From: Deltaproteobacteria bacterium
GTDB taxonomy: Bacteria > Desulfobacterota > WTBG01 > CAIYCZ01 > CAIRTM01
Reading direction: 5' to 3'
NCBI GenBank assembly: GCA_024276465.1
Contig: JAJRXD010000064.1
Location: forward strand, 1 to 48,943
Length of the DNA stretch: 48,943 nucleotides
Shown: one piece after another, positions 17,512 to 26,401 of the stretch
Layout of the letters: the number at the start of each line of letters is the position of its first letter
Position numbering within the stretch: position 1 is the first letter of the stretch
The notes under the pieces: generated by a model
What the model was told of the DNA's origin: nothing
The model's input: only the letters and a program-made list of their open reading frames with translations
Database searches by the model: none
Translations under genes and position numbers: made by a program

Positions 17512-18126
17512 ATGCTGAGTAAAAAAATAGGGCATAAACTGGATGGATATCTTTCATTGCTTATACAAAGCAGTTTCCTTTCCAGTGTGAATCCAAATTT
17601 ACTGACACTGGTCGGGCTTTCATTCAATCTGCTTTCAGCAGCCTGCATACTGTTCGGTTACTGGAAAACAGCTTCTATCCTGATCCTGGTTGCCGGTTTT
17701 TTTGATATCCTTGACGGAGCAATTGCAAGAACCATGAAAAAAGTTTCTCATTTCGGAGGGTTTGCAGACTCTGTAATAGACCGCTATTCTGACATGGCAA
17801 TTTTGATTGCTTTCATTCTCCATTACAGCCTTAAAGGGGATTTCAATATGATAATCCTCTGTTCTGCGGCTTTCATCGGAATAGTCCTTACACCCTACAC
17901 CAGAGCAAGAGCAGAAATTTTTTTGAGCAGTTGCAATGTAGGAATAATGGAAAGAGCTGAAAGAATAATAATCATATCAGCCGGATGCTACTTCAACCTC
18001 ATGAAACCCGTGTTCTGGGTGCTGGCCATATTTGCCAATATAACTGTTTTTCAAAGAATCTATTACACCTGGCAGAAAAGCAGGGATCTTCAAAATGCTG
18101 ATAAAAAACAGGAAGAAGAAACATGA
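17512..18126 (+). CDS. CDP-alcohol phosphatidyltransferase family membrane enzyme
   Basis: The family condenses CDP-diacylglycerol (or another CDP-alcohol) with an alcohol acceptor at the inner membrane. The catalytic signature D-G-x2-A-R-x8-G-x3-D-x3-D is intact as DGAIARTMKKVSHFGGFADSVID. About five hydrophobic segments fit a small polytopic enzyme of 204 residues. The acceptor (glycerol phosphate, inositol phosphate or other) cannot be read from the sequence. A terminator-like hairpin follows at 18126. Confidence 0.9.
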   Translation: MLSKKIGHKLDGYLSLLIQSSFLSSVNPNLLTLVGLSFNLLSAACILFGYWKTASILILVAGFFDILDGAIARTMKKVSHFGGFADSVIDRYSDMAILIAFILHYSLKGDFNMIILCSAAFIGIVLTPYTRARAEIFLSSCNVGIMERAERIIIISAGCYFNLMKPVFWVLAIFANITVFQRIYYTWQKSRDLQNADKKQEEET

Positions 18127-18160
18127 ACCACAGAACACTCTGTGTTCACTGTGGTTTGTT
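18126..18160 (+). terminator. Terminator-like hairpin after the phosphatidyltransferase gene
   Basis: AACCACAG (18126-18133) pairs with CTGTGGTT (18149-18156), with further pairing inside (AACAC/GTGTT), followed by a T-rich TGTTTTG. Confidence 0.6.
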
Positions 18161-18194
18161 TTGACAATACAACATAATATTCAGGGAGATACTT

Positions 18195-18620
18195 ATGGAA
18201 GATAAAACAGAAAAAGGATTTACTGTAAAAGACAAAAGGATTTTTTCATCAGATGGTGAAAGCAGGAAAACATCGGATGAAACTTCAAAGGATGGGGCTG
18301 AAAAGAATAGCTCGTCTCATGATGACAGTTTAAAAAAAACAGAAACTGAGGGATCTCCTCCCATACCTGAGGTTAGTTTCTCTTCTTTTATCCTTTCACT
18401 GAGTTCATCAGCCCTGTTTCATTTCGGGGAAATTCCGGATCCTGTAACAGACAAAAAACAGCGGAATCTGCCCATGGCCAAACAGACAATTGATATTTTA
18501 GGCCTGCTGAAAGAAAAAACTGCCGGTAATCTGACAAAAGATGAACACTCACTTTTTGAAAATTTGCTGCACGATTTAAGGCTGCGCTACATAGAAGAAG
18601 TCAAAAAAGAAAAAGCATGA
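18195..18620 (+). CDS. DUF1844 family protein
   Basis: The first 55 residues are a charged, Ser/Lys-rich, probably disordered region. The C-terminal half is the DUF1844 domain: FSSFILSLSSSALFHFGEIPDP, AKQTIDILGLLKEKTAGNLT and ENLLHDLRLRYIE. The function of this family is unknown; it is commonly encoded near housekeeping genes of deltaproteobacteria and related phyla. The stop codon overlaps the ispE start by 4 bases, so the two are translationally coupled. Confidence 0.85.
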   Translation: MEDKTEKGFTVKDKRIFSSDGESRKTSDETSKDGAEKNSSSHDDSLKKTETEGSPPIPEVSFSSFILSLSSSALFHFGEIPDPVTDKKQRNLPMAKQTIDILGLLKEKTAGNLTKDEHSLFENLLHDLRLRYIEEVKKEKA

Positions 18621-19501
18621 TTCCAAACAATAAAAAGCCCCTGCAAGACAGCCTGACACTGTATTCACCGGCAAAAATTAATATCAGGCTTGAAATACTG
18701 AAAAAAAGAAAAGACGGATATCATGAAATACGGACCATTTTTCAAAAAATCAGTCTGTATGATGAAATAACACTGAAAACCACTTCTGAGAAAGGTATCA
18801 GGGTAACTGTTAATGACCCCTCAATCCCTGTTGACTATAACAACCTTGCATTCAAGGCAGCATCTTTTCTAATTAACGATCAGAGGCTTGCCACAGGGCT
18901 GTCCATAAATATTAATAAAAAAATACCCGCGGGAGCCGGACTTGGGGGGGGGAGCAGTAATGCCGGAACAACACTTAAAGGTCTGAACACTCTTCTGAAT
19001 TTGAATTTATCGTTAAAGTATTTGCAAAAACTATCCCTGTCAATTGGGGCTGATGTTCCTTTTCTCCTTTCTGAGTTTAACACAGCAATTGCCACTGGCA
19101 TTGGAGAAAAATTAAAGCCTTTAACATTAAAAACAAAGCTCTGGTTCCTTGTTGTCTTTCCGGGTTTAAACATTTCAACCAGGTGGGCATATAACGCATT
19201 CAGTAAATATAATTTATTGACAAAAAGGGGGAAAAATATTATAGTTGAAAATTCTGTTGCCAATATCGAAAACACAGTTTCGATGCTTGTAAATGATTTT
19301 GAGGATATCGTTTTTTCCATGTATCCTGAGATAAAAAAAATAAACAATAATTTAATGAAAGCAGGGGCAGCCGGTTCCTTATTGAGCGGTAGCGGATCAT
19401 CTGTGTTCGGAGTCTTTTCAGCCAGGGAAGATGCTGAAAAAGCATTATCCGGGCTAACCCTTCGGACCAGTCATAAGGCTTTTATAGTCCACAGCTTATA
19501 A
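18617..19501 (+). CDS. ispE: 4-diphosphocytidyl-2-C-methyl-D-erythritol kinase
   Basis: IspE phosphorylates CDP-methylerythritol in the MEP route to isoprenoids. The GHMP-kinase signatures are clear: SPAKINIRLEIL with DGYHEIRTIFQ at the N-terminus, the phosphate loop PAGAGLGGGSSNAG near residue 110, GADVPF, and the C-terminal SGSGSSVFG. The 294-residue length is normal. It overlaps the DUF1844 stop and precedes prs by about 80 bases, the standard ispE-prs order. Confidence 0.96.
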   Translation: MIPNNKKPLQDSLTLYSPAKINIRLEILKKRKDGYHEIRTIFQKISLYDEITLKTTSEKGIRVTVNDPSIPVDYNNLAFKAASFLINDQRLATGLSININKKIPAGAGLGGGSSNAGTTLKGLNTLLNLNLSLKYLQKLSLSIGADVPFLLSEFNTAIATGIGEKLKPLTLKTKLWFLVVFPGLNISTRWAYNAFSKYNLLTKRGKNIIVENSVANIENTVSMLVNDFEDIVFSMYPEIKKINNNLMKAGAAGSLLSGSGSSVFGVFSAREDAEKALSGLTLRTSHKAFIVHSL

Positions 19502-19579
19502 TTTCTCTTTTATAATCAAGTTATTCTATTCCCCATATTGTTAATGGGGTAAAAGCAATCATGAGGAGGCAGGACAGAG

Positions 19580-20521
19580 TTGAATTCTTTAAAAATATTT
19601 TCAGGCAATGCCAACATCGCTCTGGCAAATGAAATCTGTGGTTTCTTTGACTTTTCCCTGGGAAAAGCCAATGTGACCACATTCAGTGACGGTGAGATAA
19701 TGCTTGAAATTCAGGAAAATGTCAGGGGCATGGATGTTTTTATTGTCCAGCCCACATGCACACCCGGCAATGACCACCTGATGGAACTTCTCATCATGAT
19801 AGATGCCTTTAAAAGGGCTTCCGCAGAACGAATTACTGCTGCTATTCCGTATTATGGATATGCACGACAGGACAGAAAGGTCTCCCCCAGGGCGCCAATC
19901 ACTGCAAAACTTGTTGCAGACCTGCTGACAACTGCCGGTGCTGACAGAATTCTGACCATGGATCTCCACGCTGGACAGATTCAGGGCTTTTTCAATATTC
20001 CTGTGGATAATCTTTTTTCGTCTCCGATTATCCTGAAATATTTTATTAAAAAATACAATAACAATGACCTGGTAATTGTTTCCCCTGATGCCGGCGGTGT
20101 TGAACGGGCACGCGCCATGGCAAAAAGATTAGGGGCATCAATAGCCATTATAGACAAGCGTCGCCTGCGGCCAAATGAAGCTGAAGTCATGAATATTATT
20201 GGGGATATTGAAGGTAAAAATGCGCTTATACTTGATGACATGGTCGACACTGCCGGGACTCTTACCAGTGCTGCTGATGCAGTCTTTAAAAGAGGTGCCA
20301 AATCAGTATCAGCCTGCTGCACTCATCCTGTTCTTTCAGGCTCGTCAATTGAAAAAATTACCAATTCATGTCTTGAAGAAATTGTGGTAACAAACACCAT
20401 TCCGCTTAATGATAAAGCCGGACGTTCATCAAAAATAAAGGTTCTGTCAATTGCCGAACTTTTTGCAGAGGCTATAAAAAGAATAAACAGTAACGACTCT
20501 GTAAGTTCACTGTTTGTTTAA
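19580..20521 (+). CDS. prs: Ribose-phosphate pyrophosphokinase
   Basis: The enzyme makes PRPP from ribose 5-phosphate and ATP. Diagnostic segments include [51 protein letters not shown] and the PRPP loop [13 protein letters not shown]. The 313 residues look complete. Translation probably begins at TTG 19580, about ten bases after AGGAGG. A small CCCCAT/ATGGGG hairpin lies in the gap upstream. Confidence 0.97.
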   Translation: MNSLKIFSGNANIALANEICGFFDFSLGKANVTTFSDGEIMLEIQENVRGMDVFIVQPTCTPGNDHLMELLIMIDAFKRASAERITAAIPYYGYARQDRKVSPRAPITAKLVADLLTTAGADRILTMDLHAGQIQGFFNIPVDNLFSSPIILKYFIKKYNNNDLVIVSPDAGGVERARAMAKRLGASIAIIDKRRLRPNEAEVMNIIGDIEGKNALILDDMVDTAGTLTSAADAVFKRGAKSVSACCTHPVLSGSSIEKITNSCLEEIVVTNTIPLNDKAGRSSKIKVLSIAELFAEAIKRINSNDSVSSLFV

Positions 20522-20567
20522 TTAATTTAATTTTGCCACATTAGCAATAACTGATTTAGGAGAAACC

Positions 20568-21239
20568 ATGAAAGAGCTAACCGTTATTCACTCAACCATC
20601 AGAGACAAGACAGGAAAAAGTTCAGTCAAGAAATTACATTCTCAAGGCTTAATTCCTGCAGTCGTATATGGCCGCAATTTTGCTGCATTGCCGCTGTCGG
20701 TCAACACATCTGAAATTAAAAAAATATTCAAGCCAGGCCACCACAATACCGGAGAATACCAGCTCTTTAATCTTTTCTTTGACAACCAGCCCGGGTCAAA
20801 AAATACCATGGCAATGGTTAAAGAAATTCAGTGGCACCCCGTTACAGGCGATATTGTACACATCGATTTCTTTGCAGTAAAAATGGATGAAAAGGTAATT
20901 GCTACTATCCAGATTCGATTGACAGGCAAGCCGGAAGGTGTAAAATTCGGAGGCATTCTCAGACAGATACTCCGCAAAATAGAAGTTAAAAGCCTGCCTT
21001 CTGATATTCCTCCACACCTTGAACTGGATGTTTCTAAATTGCAGATCGGAGACTCCCTTCATGTCGAGGACCTTAATATTTCAGAAAACATACAGGTTCA
21101 CTCTGATCCTGATTCTCCTGTGGTAACCATACTTTCACCGACTGTCCAGGAAGAGGAAAAAGGAGAAGAAGAAGAAGCTGAAGAAGGAGAAGTTGAAACA
21201 ACTGAAAAGCCTTCCTCTGAAACTGAAACCAAGGAATAG
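20568..21239 (+). CDS. rplY: Ribosomal protein bL25 (CTC form)
   Basis: The 223-residue protein has the 5S-rRNA-binding L25 domain (KLHSQGLIPAVVYG, IQWHPVTGDIVHIDF) and the additional C-terminal TL5/CTC beta domain (VKFGGILRQILRKIEVKSLP, DIPPHLELDVSKLQIGDSLHVEDL). It ends in a highly acidic tail. It lies between prs and pth, the usual arrangement. Confidence 0.95.
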   Translation: MKELTVIHSTIRDKTGKSSVKKLHSQGLIPAVVYGRNFAALPLSVNTSEIKKIFKPGHHNTGEYQLFNLFFDNQPGSKNTMAMVKEIQWHPVTGDIVHIDFFAVKMDEKVIATIQIRLTGKPEGVKFGGILRQILRKIEVKSLPSDIPPHLELDVSKLQIGDSLHVEDLNISENIQVHSDPDSPVVTILSPTVQEEEKGEEEEAEEGEVETTEKPSSETETKE

Positions 21240-21413
21240 TGAAGCTACCCGCCTATCCCGAAAGCATTCGGGGCGGGGCTTTCCGGCAAGTAATATCTGT
21301 ATTTTTATCTGTGCTGTTTTTCCCCGCTTATTCGTAAAACCGGGAGTTGTTGCCTGAGTAAGGCAGGGAAAAGCATCACGTTCCGGACAAACAGTTCACG
21401 ACTTAGCAGCTAT
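21239..21413. repeat. Dispersed structured element, copy 1 (upstream of pth)
   Basis: This stretch of about 175 bases starts GTGAAGCT at the rplY stop and is clearly related over its whole length to 43699-43880. Shared blocks include CCCGCCTATCCCGAAAG, TAATAT, ATCTGTGC, TTTTCCCCGCTTAT and CACGTTCCGG. The first part folds as AAGC-CCCG...CGGGGCTT. It lies in the gap between rplY and pth. Confidence 0.75.
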
Positions 21414-21427
21414 CCGGTGACACTCTG

Positions 21428-22015
21428 GTGAAACTGATCGCAGGACTTGGAAATCCAGGCAATGAATACAAAGATACCAGGCACAACATTGGCTATCTTG
21501 CAGTTGACCGTCTTTCTCTTGAATCCGGCATAACCCTGCAAAAAAAGAGATTCAACTCTTTTTTTGGTGTCGGAACTTACTGCGGGGGCAAGGTCATCAT
21601 AGCCAAGCCATTAACTTTTATGAATTTGAGTGGTGAGGCTGTCAGCTCAATTGCCGGTTACTATAAAATTGCTGCTGAGGATATAATTATCATTCATGAT
21701 GATATGGACATTGATTTTGGAATGATCAGAGTTAAAAAACAGGGCGGAAGCGCAGGTCATCGCGGAATAGAGTCTGTTATAAAAAGTTTACAAAAAAACA
21801 GTTTTATTCGAATCCGCATCGGGATCGGCAAACCGCAATCCCCAATTCCGCCGTCAGACTATGTTCTGCAAAAATTCAGCGACAAAGAACAGAATGAATT
21901 AAAGGGGGTGATTCATAACATTCAGAAATGTATTGCAATAATACTGAAGCAAGGACCTGAAAAAGCCATGAACATGTTCCACAGTGGAAACCAAATGGTC
22001 CAGCAGATAGATTAG
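21428..22015 (+). CDS. pth: Peptidyl-tRNA hydrolase
   Basis: Pth recycles peptidyl-tRNA. The sequence shows LIAGLGNPGNEYKDTRHNIGY with the catalytic His, KPLTFMNLSGEAV, IIHDDMDIDFG, and KKQGGSAGHRGIESV. Length (195) is normal. It starts with GTG 21428, and no strong ribosome binding site is obvious because a dispersed repeat element lies directly upstream. Confidence 0.96.
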   Translation: MKLIAGLGNPGNEYKDTRHNIGYLAVDRLSLESGITLQKKRFNSFFGVGTYCGGKVIIAKPLTFMNLSGEAVSSIAGYYKIAAEDIIIIHDDMDIDFGMIRVKKQGGSAGHRGIESVIKSLQKNSFIRIRIGIGKPQSPIPPSDYVLQKFSDKEQNELKGVIHNIQKCIAIILKQGPEKAMNMFHSGNQMVQQID

Positions 22016-22056
22016 AGTTAAAAACAAAATGAACTGAAAATGAAAGGAGAAAATGA

Positions 22057-24132
22057 ATGGAGAAAATAACTTATGTTATTCCTGTATTTGGAATTATTGC
22101 TCTGCTGTTTGCGTTAATAAAGGCAAACTGGGTAAACAAGCAGGATATGGGGACTGACAAAATGAAGGAAATCTGCGGCCATATCAGGGAGGGAGCCATG
22201 GCTTTTCTTTCAAAAGAATATAAAGTGTTAGCTGTATTTGTTGTTTGTGTTGCCATTCTTCTTGCAGCAGCAAATATGAACAGTTCCCCTGATGCTTATC
22301 GCAACCCTTTAATAGCTCTTTCATTTGTTGTAGGAGCTTTCTGCTCTGCACTTTCGGGCTATTTCGGTATGCGCATTGCTACCGGGGCTAATACCAGGAC
22401 AACAAATGCTGCCAGAACAAGCTTGAACGATGCGCTTAAGGTTGCTTTTTCAGGCGGAACTGTAATGGGCATGTGCGTTGTTGGACTTGGAGTGCTTGGA
22501 CTTGGAGTGCTTTTAATACTTTATAGAAATTTCGGGCTTCTTGGAGAAGAATCATCAAACCTTTCAAATGTCATCACGGTTATCAGTGGATTCTCTCTGG
22601 GCGCCTCCTCAATTGCCCTGTTCGCCAGGGTCGGAGGTGGGATCTATACAAAAGCTGCTGATGTGGGCGCTGACCTTGTCGGTAAGGTTGAAGCAGGTAT
22701 TCCTGAGGATGATCCCCGAAATCCTGCCACAATAGCAGACAATGTTGGTGACAATGTTGGTGATGTTGCCGGAATGGGTGCTGATCTGTTTGAATCATAT
22801 GTCGGATCTATTGTAGGGGCAATGGTTTTGGGAGCAACAGCAGTTGGATTTTCAGGAGCTAATTTCAATGCTGTCATACTTCCCCTTGTTATTGCAGCAG
22901 CCGGCATAATTGTTTCAATTGTCGGCACTTTTTTTGTGAGGGTCAGGGAGGGCGGCAACCCCCAGACAGCGCTCAACATGGGAACCTTCGGTGCAGCAGC
23001 TATCATGCTTGTTGTGACTTATTTTGTATGTGTTAAATTTATACCCGGGGAGATAACCATTGCTTCAGTTAAGGGAATTTCAGGCACTGATGTATTTCTT
23101 GCAACAATATTCGGCCTTGTAGCCGGAGTGTTAGTTGGCGTGTTTCCAGAATATTACACATCTAAAGACAAGGGGCCTGCCCACAAAATAGCTGCAGAGT
23201 CTGAAACAGGGCCTGCAACAAACATTATAGCAGGCATAGCAAATGGAATGGCATCAACCTGCCTTACAACAATATGCATTGCCGGAGCTATTTTAACTGC
23301 CCATCATTTCGCGGGTCTGTACGGAATTGCAATTGCTGCCCTTGGCATGCTTTCCACAACAGGCATTCAGCTTGCTGTAGACGCATACGGCCCAATTGCC
23401 GATAATGCCGGCGGAATTGCAGAAATGGCCGAACTTCCTCCTGATGTCAGGCAGAAAACAGACAACCTCGATGCTGTTGGAAACACTACTGCTGCCATAG
23501 GAAAAGGATTTGCCATAGGCTCTGCAGCCCTCACAGCACTTGCCCTTTTTGCTGCATTCAGGACCCAGGCAGACATCCCGGCTCTTGACATTACAAAGCC
23601 AAGCATTATGGCAGGACTTTTTATCGGTGGAATGCTTCCCTTTCTTTTCTCCGCCATGTCAATGAAAGCAGTTGGCGAGGCTGCAAAGGAGATGATTGTT
23701 GAAGTAAGACGCCAGTTCAGGGAGATTCCCGGGCTTCTTGAGGGAAAAGCAAAAGCAGAATACGCAAAATGTGTTGATATTTCCACTGCAGCAGCAATAA
23801 AAAAAATGGTTGTTCCCAGCCTGATGGCAATAGTTGTTCCAGTAGTTTTTGGATTTGTGAGCAAAGAGGCTCTTGGCGGACTTTTAGCAGGCTGCACAGT
23901 CACCGGAGTTCTTCTTGCCATATTCCAGGCCAATGCTGGCGGAGCATGGGACAATGCTAAAAAATATATAGAAGAGGGGCACCATGGCGGCAAAGGATCT
24001 GAAGCACACAAGGCAGCTGTTATAGGCGATACAGTTGGTGACCCCTTCAAAGACACCTCCGGGCCATCGCTGAATATTCTTATTAAATTAATGTCTGTTG
24101 TTGCGCTGGTTATTGCACCGCTTATAAAGTAA
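22057..24132 (+). CDS. hppA: Membrane-bound ion-translocating pyrophosphatase
   Basis: This 691-residue, about 16-helix enzyme pumps protons or sodium with energy from pyrophosphate. Core motifs are [19 protein letters not shown] (catalytic loop), [21 protein letters not shown], and [17 protein letters not shown]. The [14 protein letters not shown] segment carries Ala where potassium-independent enzymes have Lys, so this is predicted to be the potassium-dependent type. Whether it pumps H+ or Na+ cannot be read with certainty by eye. AAAGGAG precedes the start. A long hairpin terminator follows. Confidence 0.97.
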   Translation: MEKITYVIPVFGIIALLFALIKANWVNKQDMGTDKMKEICGHIREGAMAFLSKEYKVLAVFVVCVAILLAAANMNSSPDAYRNPLIALSFVVGAFCSALSGYFGMRIATGANTRTTNAARTSLNDALKVAFSGGTVMGMCVVGLGVLGLGVLLILYRNFGLLGEESSNLSNVITVISGFSLGASSIALFARVGGGIYTKAADVGADLVGKVEAGIPEDDPRNPATIADNVGDNVGDVAGMGADLFESYVGSIVGAMVLGATAVGFSGANFNAVILPLVIAAAGIIVSIVGTFFVRVREGGNPQTALNMGTFGAAAIMLVVTYFVCVKFIPGEITIASVKGISGTDVFLATIFGLVAGVLVGVFPEYYTSKDKGPAHKIAAESETGPATNIIAGIANGMASTCLTTICIAGAILTAHHFAGLYGIAIAALGMLSTTGIQLAVDAYGPIADNAGGIAEMAELPPDVRQKTDNLDAVGNTTAAIGKGFAIGSAALTALALFAAFRTQADIPALDITKPSIMAGLFIGGMLPFLFSAMSMKAVGEAAKEMIVEVRRQFREIPGLLEGKAKAEYAKCVDISTAAAIKKMVVPSLMAIVVPVVFGFVSKEALGGLLAGCTVTGVLLAIFQANAGGAWDNAKKYIEEGHHGGKGSEAHKAAVIGDTVGDPFKDTSGPSLNILIKLMSVVALVIAPLIK

Positions 24133-24152
24133 ACAGATAATATGTTTATTAC

Positions 24153-24211
24153 ATTTAACGAAAAACCCGTTTTCATGGAATAAGGCAATGAAAACGGGTT
24201 TTTCGTTAAAT
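24153..24211. terminator. Strong bidirectional hairpin terminator
   Basis: Arms 24153-24176 and 24188-24211 are perfect 24-base reverse complements. They contain AAAAACCCG and CGGGTTTTT, so each strand ends its stem in a T-run. It separates hppA from the convergent COG2426 gene. Confidence 0.92.
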
Positions 24212-24306
24212 CCTGATAATACTGGATTCCCGTTGTAATTCATCCCGATGTTTTCGGGGCAGGAATGACACTACAAAGGTTTTCAGGATTTTTATGACGC
24301 CATCAA

Positions 24307-24813
24307 CTAAATCTTCAGAAACAGCCTGGCTATCCAGCTCTCATCACCTACTGTCCCGTGTAATATCAGAAGGCTGAGGCCTGTGACTGCTGTGCCTGCT
24401 ATCAGCACACCAATCACATTGGCTATGAAAAACTTTCGTTTATCAAGCCCAAGAAGATATGAACCAAACGCTCCGGTATAAACTCCGGAGCCTGGCAGAG
24501 GGATACCTATGAATACAGCAACACCAAACTCGCCATATTTTTCAACATAAGGGTGAATTTTATTTTGAGTTTTCGACAGAACAGGCCATACATTTCTGTC
24601 AAACCATGCCCATTTCCTTACAATGGTAAACACAGGGCCCATCACAGTAAAAACGAGCCAGCCTAACACAATATTGACTGCTGAGCAAACAAGGGCTACT
24701 GCAATCCATGACATCTGATCCCCCATCCTGAAGATACCCCATGGTATGGAAGCACGCAGCTCAAGGGCTGGAATAAAAGTAATTGCCGAAAGCAATAATA
24801 CTGATTTAATCAA
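24307..24813 (-). CDS. COG2426 small membrane protein (putative small multidrug export family)
   Basis: The 168-residue product has about four hydrophobic segments and the family pattern: LELRASIPWGI near the N-terminus, VEKYGEFGVAVFIGIPLPGSGVYTGAFGSYLLGL in the middle, and a final hydrophobic helix. The family is annotated as putative small multidrug export (PF06695), but transport has not been shown generally, so function is tentative. A good promoter and a leader of about 125 bases precede it. Confidence 0.82.
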   Translation of the reverse strand: MIKSVLLLSAITFIPALELRASIPWGIFRMGDQMSWIAVALVCSAVNIVLGWLVFTVMGPVFTIVRKWAWFDRNVWPVLSKTQNKIHPYVEKYGEFGVAVFIGIPLPGSGVYTGAFGSYLLGLDKRKFFIANVIGVLIAGTAVTGLSLLILHGTVGDESWIARLFLKI

Positions 24814-24938
24814 TAGTTTTTATCCTTTCACTTAATCATTTTAAAATCATCTGAAGATATCTAACACAGCCCTTGCACAGCAACATGTTGCGGCACAAAG
24901 CCCCTCGCCGGAATTCCTGCTGCATAGCCTGGTTTAAA
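24814..24938 (-). promoter_or_regulatory. Long 5' leader of the COG2426 gene
   Basis: Transcription from the upstream promoter would give about 125 untranslated bases. They contain a perfect palindrome GCAACATGTTGC and GC-rich flanks able to pair. It matches no riboswitch class that I can recognise. Confidence 0.4.
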
Positions 24939-24945
24939 TTGCGGC

Positions 24946-24974
24946 AGTATAGATTAAGGCATATCATGTGTCAA
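24946..24974 (-). promoter_or_regulatory. Sigma-70 promoter of the COG2426 gene
   Basis: On the minus strand, -35 TTGACA (24974-24969) and -10 TATACT (24951-24946) are 17 bases apart. Confidence 0.75.
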
Positions 24975-25049
24975 GCTCAAAGCTTTAATTTAATCTTTTA
25001 TTGACACTTTCTGTTCTTTTTTTATAATCATAACCAGATATTAACCTTA

Positions 25050-25185
25050 CAGGCTGTTCAAAAATGTCCGGATGCAAGACACGCGAAATTACAAGGAATG
25101 AGGCGTGCTTTTCGTACGTCGCAGTGACGAACAATGAGCGCAGTTCCAACATAATCGGGACAGATGGGCGTTTTTCAACAGCCTG
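25050..25185. repeat. Palindromic intergenic element with terminal inverted repeats
   Basis: The ends read CAGGCTGTTCAAAAATG and, inverted, CAGGCTGTTGAAAAACG. The centre contains GGAATGAGGCGTGCTTTT followed by CGTACG and CGCAGTGACGAA. The same core occurs at about 37041-37166. Elements of this kind are dispersed in deltaproteobacterial genomes. It ends 18 bases before the surE start. Confidence 0.8.
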
Positions 25186-25203
25186 CTAAACAGAGCGATT
25201 TCC

Positions 25204-25944
25204 ATGATCATCCTTATCTCAAATGACGACGGCATAGCTTCAGAGGGCTTGCTTAGCCTGAAGGACTCACTTCAGCACCTGGGTGAGGTCTGGACAGTTG
25301 CACCTGAGAAAACTCAAAACGCTGTGGGACGGGCACTTACCCTTCACAGGCCTTTGAGGGTTACTGCTCTGTCAGATCGAAAATTTATGGTAAACGGAAC
25401 ACCTTCTGACTGTATCAACCTGGCAATAAACGGAATTTTGCCTGAAAAGCCCTCGCTGGTTGTGTCTGGTATCAACAAGGGGACAAATCTCTGTGACGAC
25501 ATATCCTATTCCGGTACAGTGGCAGCTGCTTTTGAAGCTACTATTTTAAAAATCCCGGCAATTGCTGTTTCCATCCCGGGTAATAATGGCTTCATATTCG
25601 GCCCGGCTGCAGACTTTACAGCTAAACTTGCTGAAACAGTTCTGCAGAACGGCCTTCCTTCTGCTACATTTCTGAATGTAAACGTGCCTGACACTTCAGG
25701 TGAAAAAATCAGATCCTGTAAAATAACGCACCAGGGGAAAAGCATCTACTCGAACACCATTACCAAAGGAGTTGATCCAAGGGGTGGAAAATACTACTGG
25801 ATAGGCGGTGACGGAACTTCTCACATGGATATTCCTGGTTCGGATTCGGATGCTGTTTCCAGAAAATATGTTTCCATCACCCCAGTATCAACTGACCTTA
25901 CAAATTACTCTGCCATGAATTTTCTGAAAAACTGGGGGTTGTAA
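25204..25944 (+). CDS. surE: 5'/3'-nucleotidase SurE
   Basis: SurE is a metal-dependent nucleoside monophosphatase. The N-terminal ISNDDGIASEG holds the two Asp metal ligands, followed by the second metal-ligand region SYSGTVAAAFEA and the typical NGTPSDCINLAI and GINKGTNLCDDISYSG. The 246 residues appear complete. It is followed after one base by a LOG-like gene and then an NlpD-like gene, echoing the surE-nlpD pairing known from gammaproteobacteria. Confidence 0.96.
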   Translation: MIILISNDDGIASEGLLSLKDSLQHLGEVWTVAPEKTQNAVGRALTLHRPLRVTALSDRKFMVNGTPSDCINLAINGILPEKPSLVVSGINKGTNLCDDISYSGTVAAAFEATILKIPAIAVSIPGNNGFIFGPAADFTAKLAETVLQNGLPSATFLNVNVPDTSGEKIRSCKITHQGKSIYSNTITKGVDPRGGKYYWIGGDGTSHMDIPGSDSDAVSRKYVSITPVSTDLTNYSAMNFLKNWGL

Positions 25945-25945
25945 C

Positions 25946-26401
25946 ATGCAGATTGGGGTTATAGGTGCTGGAACATGCTCCCATCAAACTGCATCTCTGG
26001 CATATGATGTTGGAAAGTTTATCGCGAAAAACAGGGCATCCCTTGTGTGCGGTGGGCTTGGTGGTGTTATGGAGCATGCTTCACGCGGCGCATGTGATGC
26101 AAACGGATTGACAATAGGAATACTTCCCGGGTTTGAATTAAATGATGCAAACCCATATATTAAAATAAAAATACCAACCGGCTTGAGCCATGCCAGAAAC
26201 ATTCTTGTTGTTCGGTCCTCCATGGCATTAATTGCTGTAGAAGGATCATATGGAACTCTTTCTGAAATCGCCATAGCCCTTAAACTTGGAAAACCGGTTA
26301 TAGGGCTTAACACCTGGAACATAGGTCCAGAAATCATCAAGGCAAAAACCGCTGATGATGCGGTTAAAAAGGCAATCCGGATGATTCAAAAAGGTACTTA
26401 A
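25946..26401 (+). CDS. LOG/TIGR00725-family Rossmann-fold protein
   Basis: The 151-residue protein fits the small TIGR00725 branch of the LOG (lysine decarboxylase-like, nucleotide-binding) family. It starts IGVIGAGTC, has the glycine-rich CGGLGGVMEHASRGA, and a second GSYGTLSEIAIALKLGKPVIGL. The family's PGG-x-GT-x-x-E motif appears as GSYGTLSE, so the Glu is present. Substrate is unknown. It starts one base after the surE stop and its stop is contiguous with the next start, so the three genes form one operon. Confidence 0.85.
   Translation: MQIGVIGAGTCSHQTASLAYDVGKFIAKNRASLVCGGLGGVMEHASRGACDANGLTIGILPGFELNDANPYIKIKIPTGLSHARNILVVRSSMALIAVEGSYGTLSEIAIALKLGKPVIGLNTWNIGPEIIKAKTADDAVKKAIRMIQKGT

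Noticed and set aside
19502-19579. tRNA-Gln between ispE and prs
   Set aside because: This is a common arrangement, but the 78 bases here do not form a cloverleaf and contain only a CCCCAT/ATGGGG hairpin.
22480-22520. Tandem repeat inside hppA (GLGVLGLGV)
   Set aside because: A short in-frame duplication in a membrane helix; the gene is intact and the repeat is compatible with normal variation.
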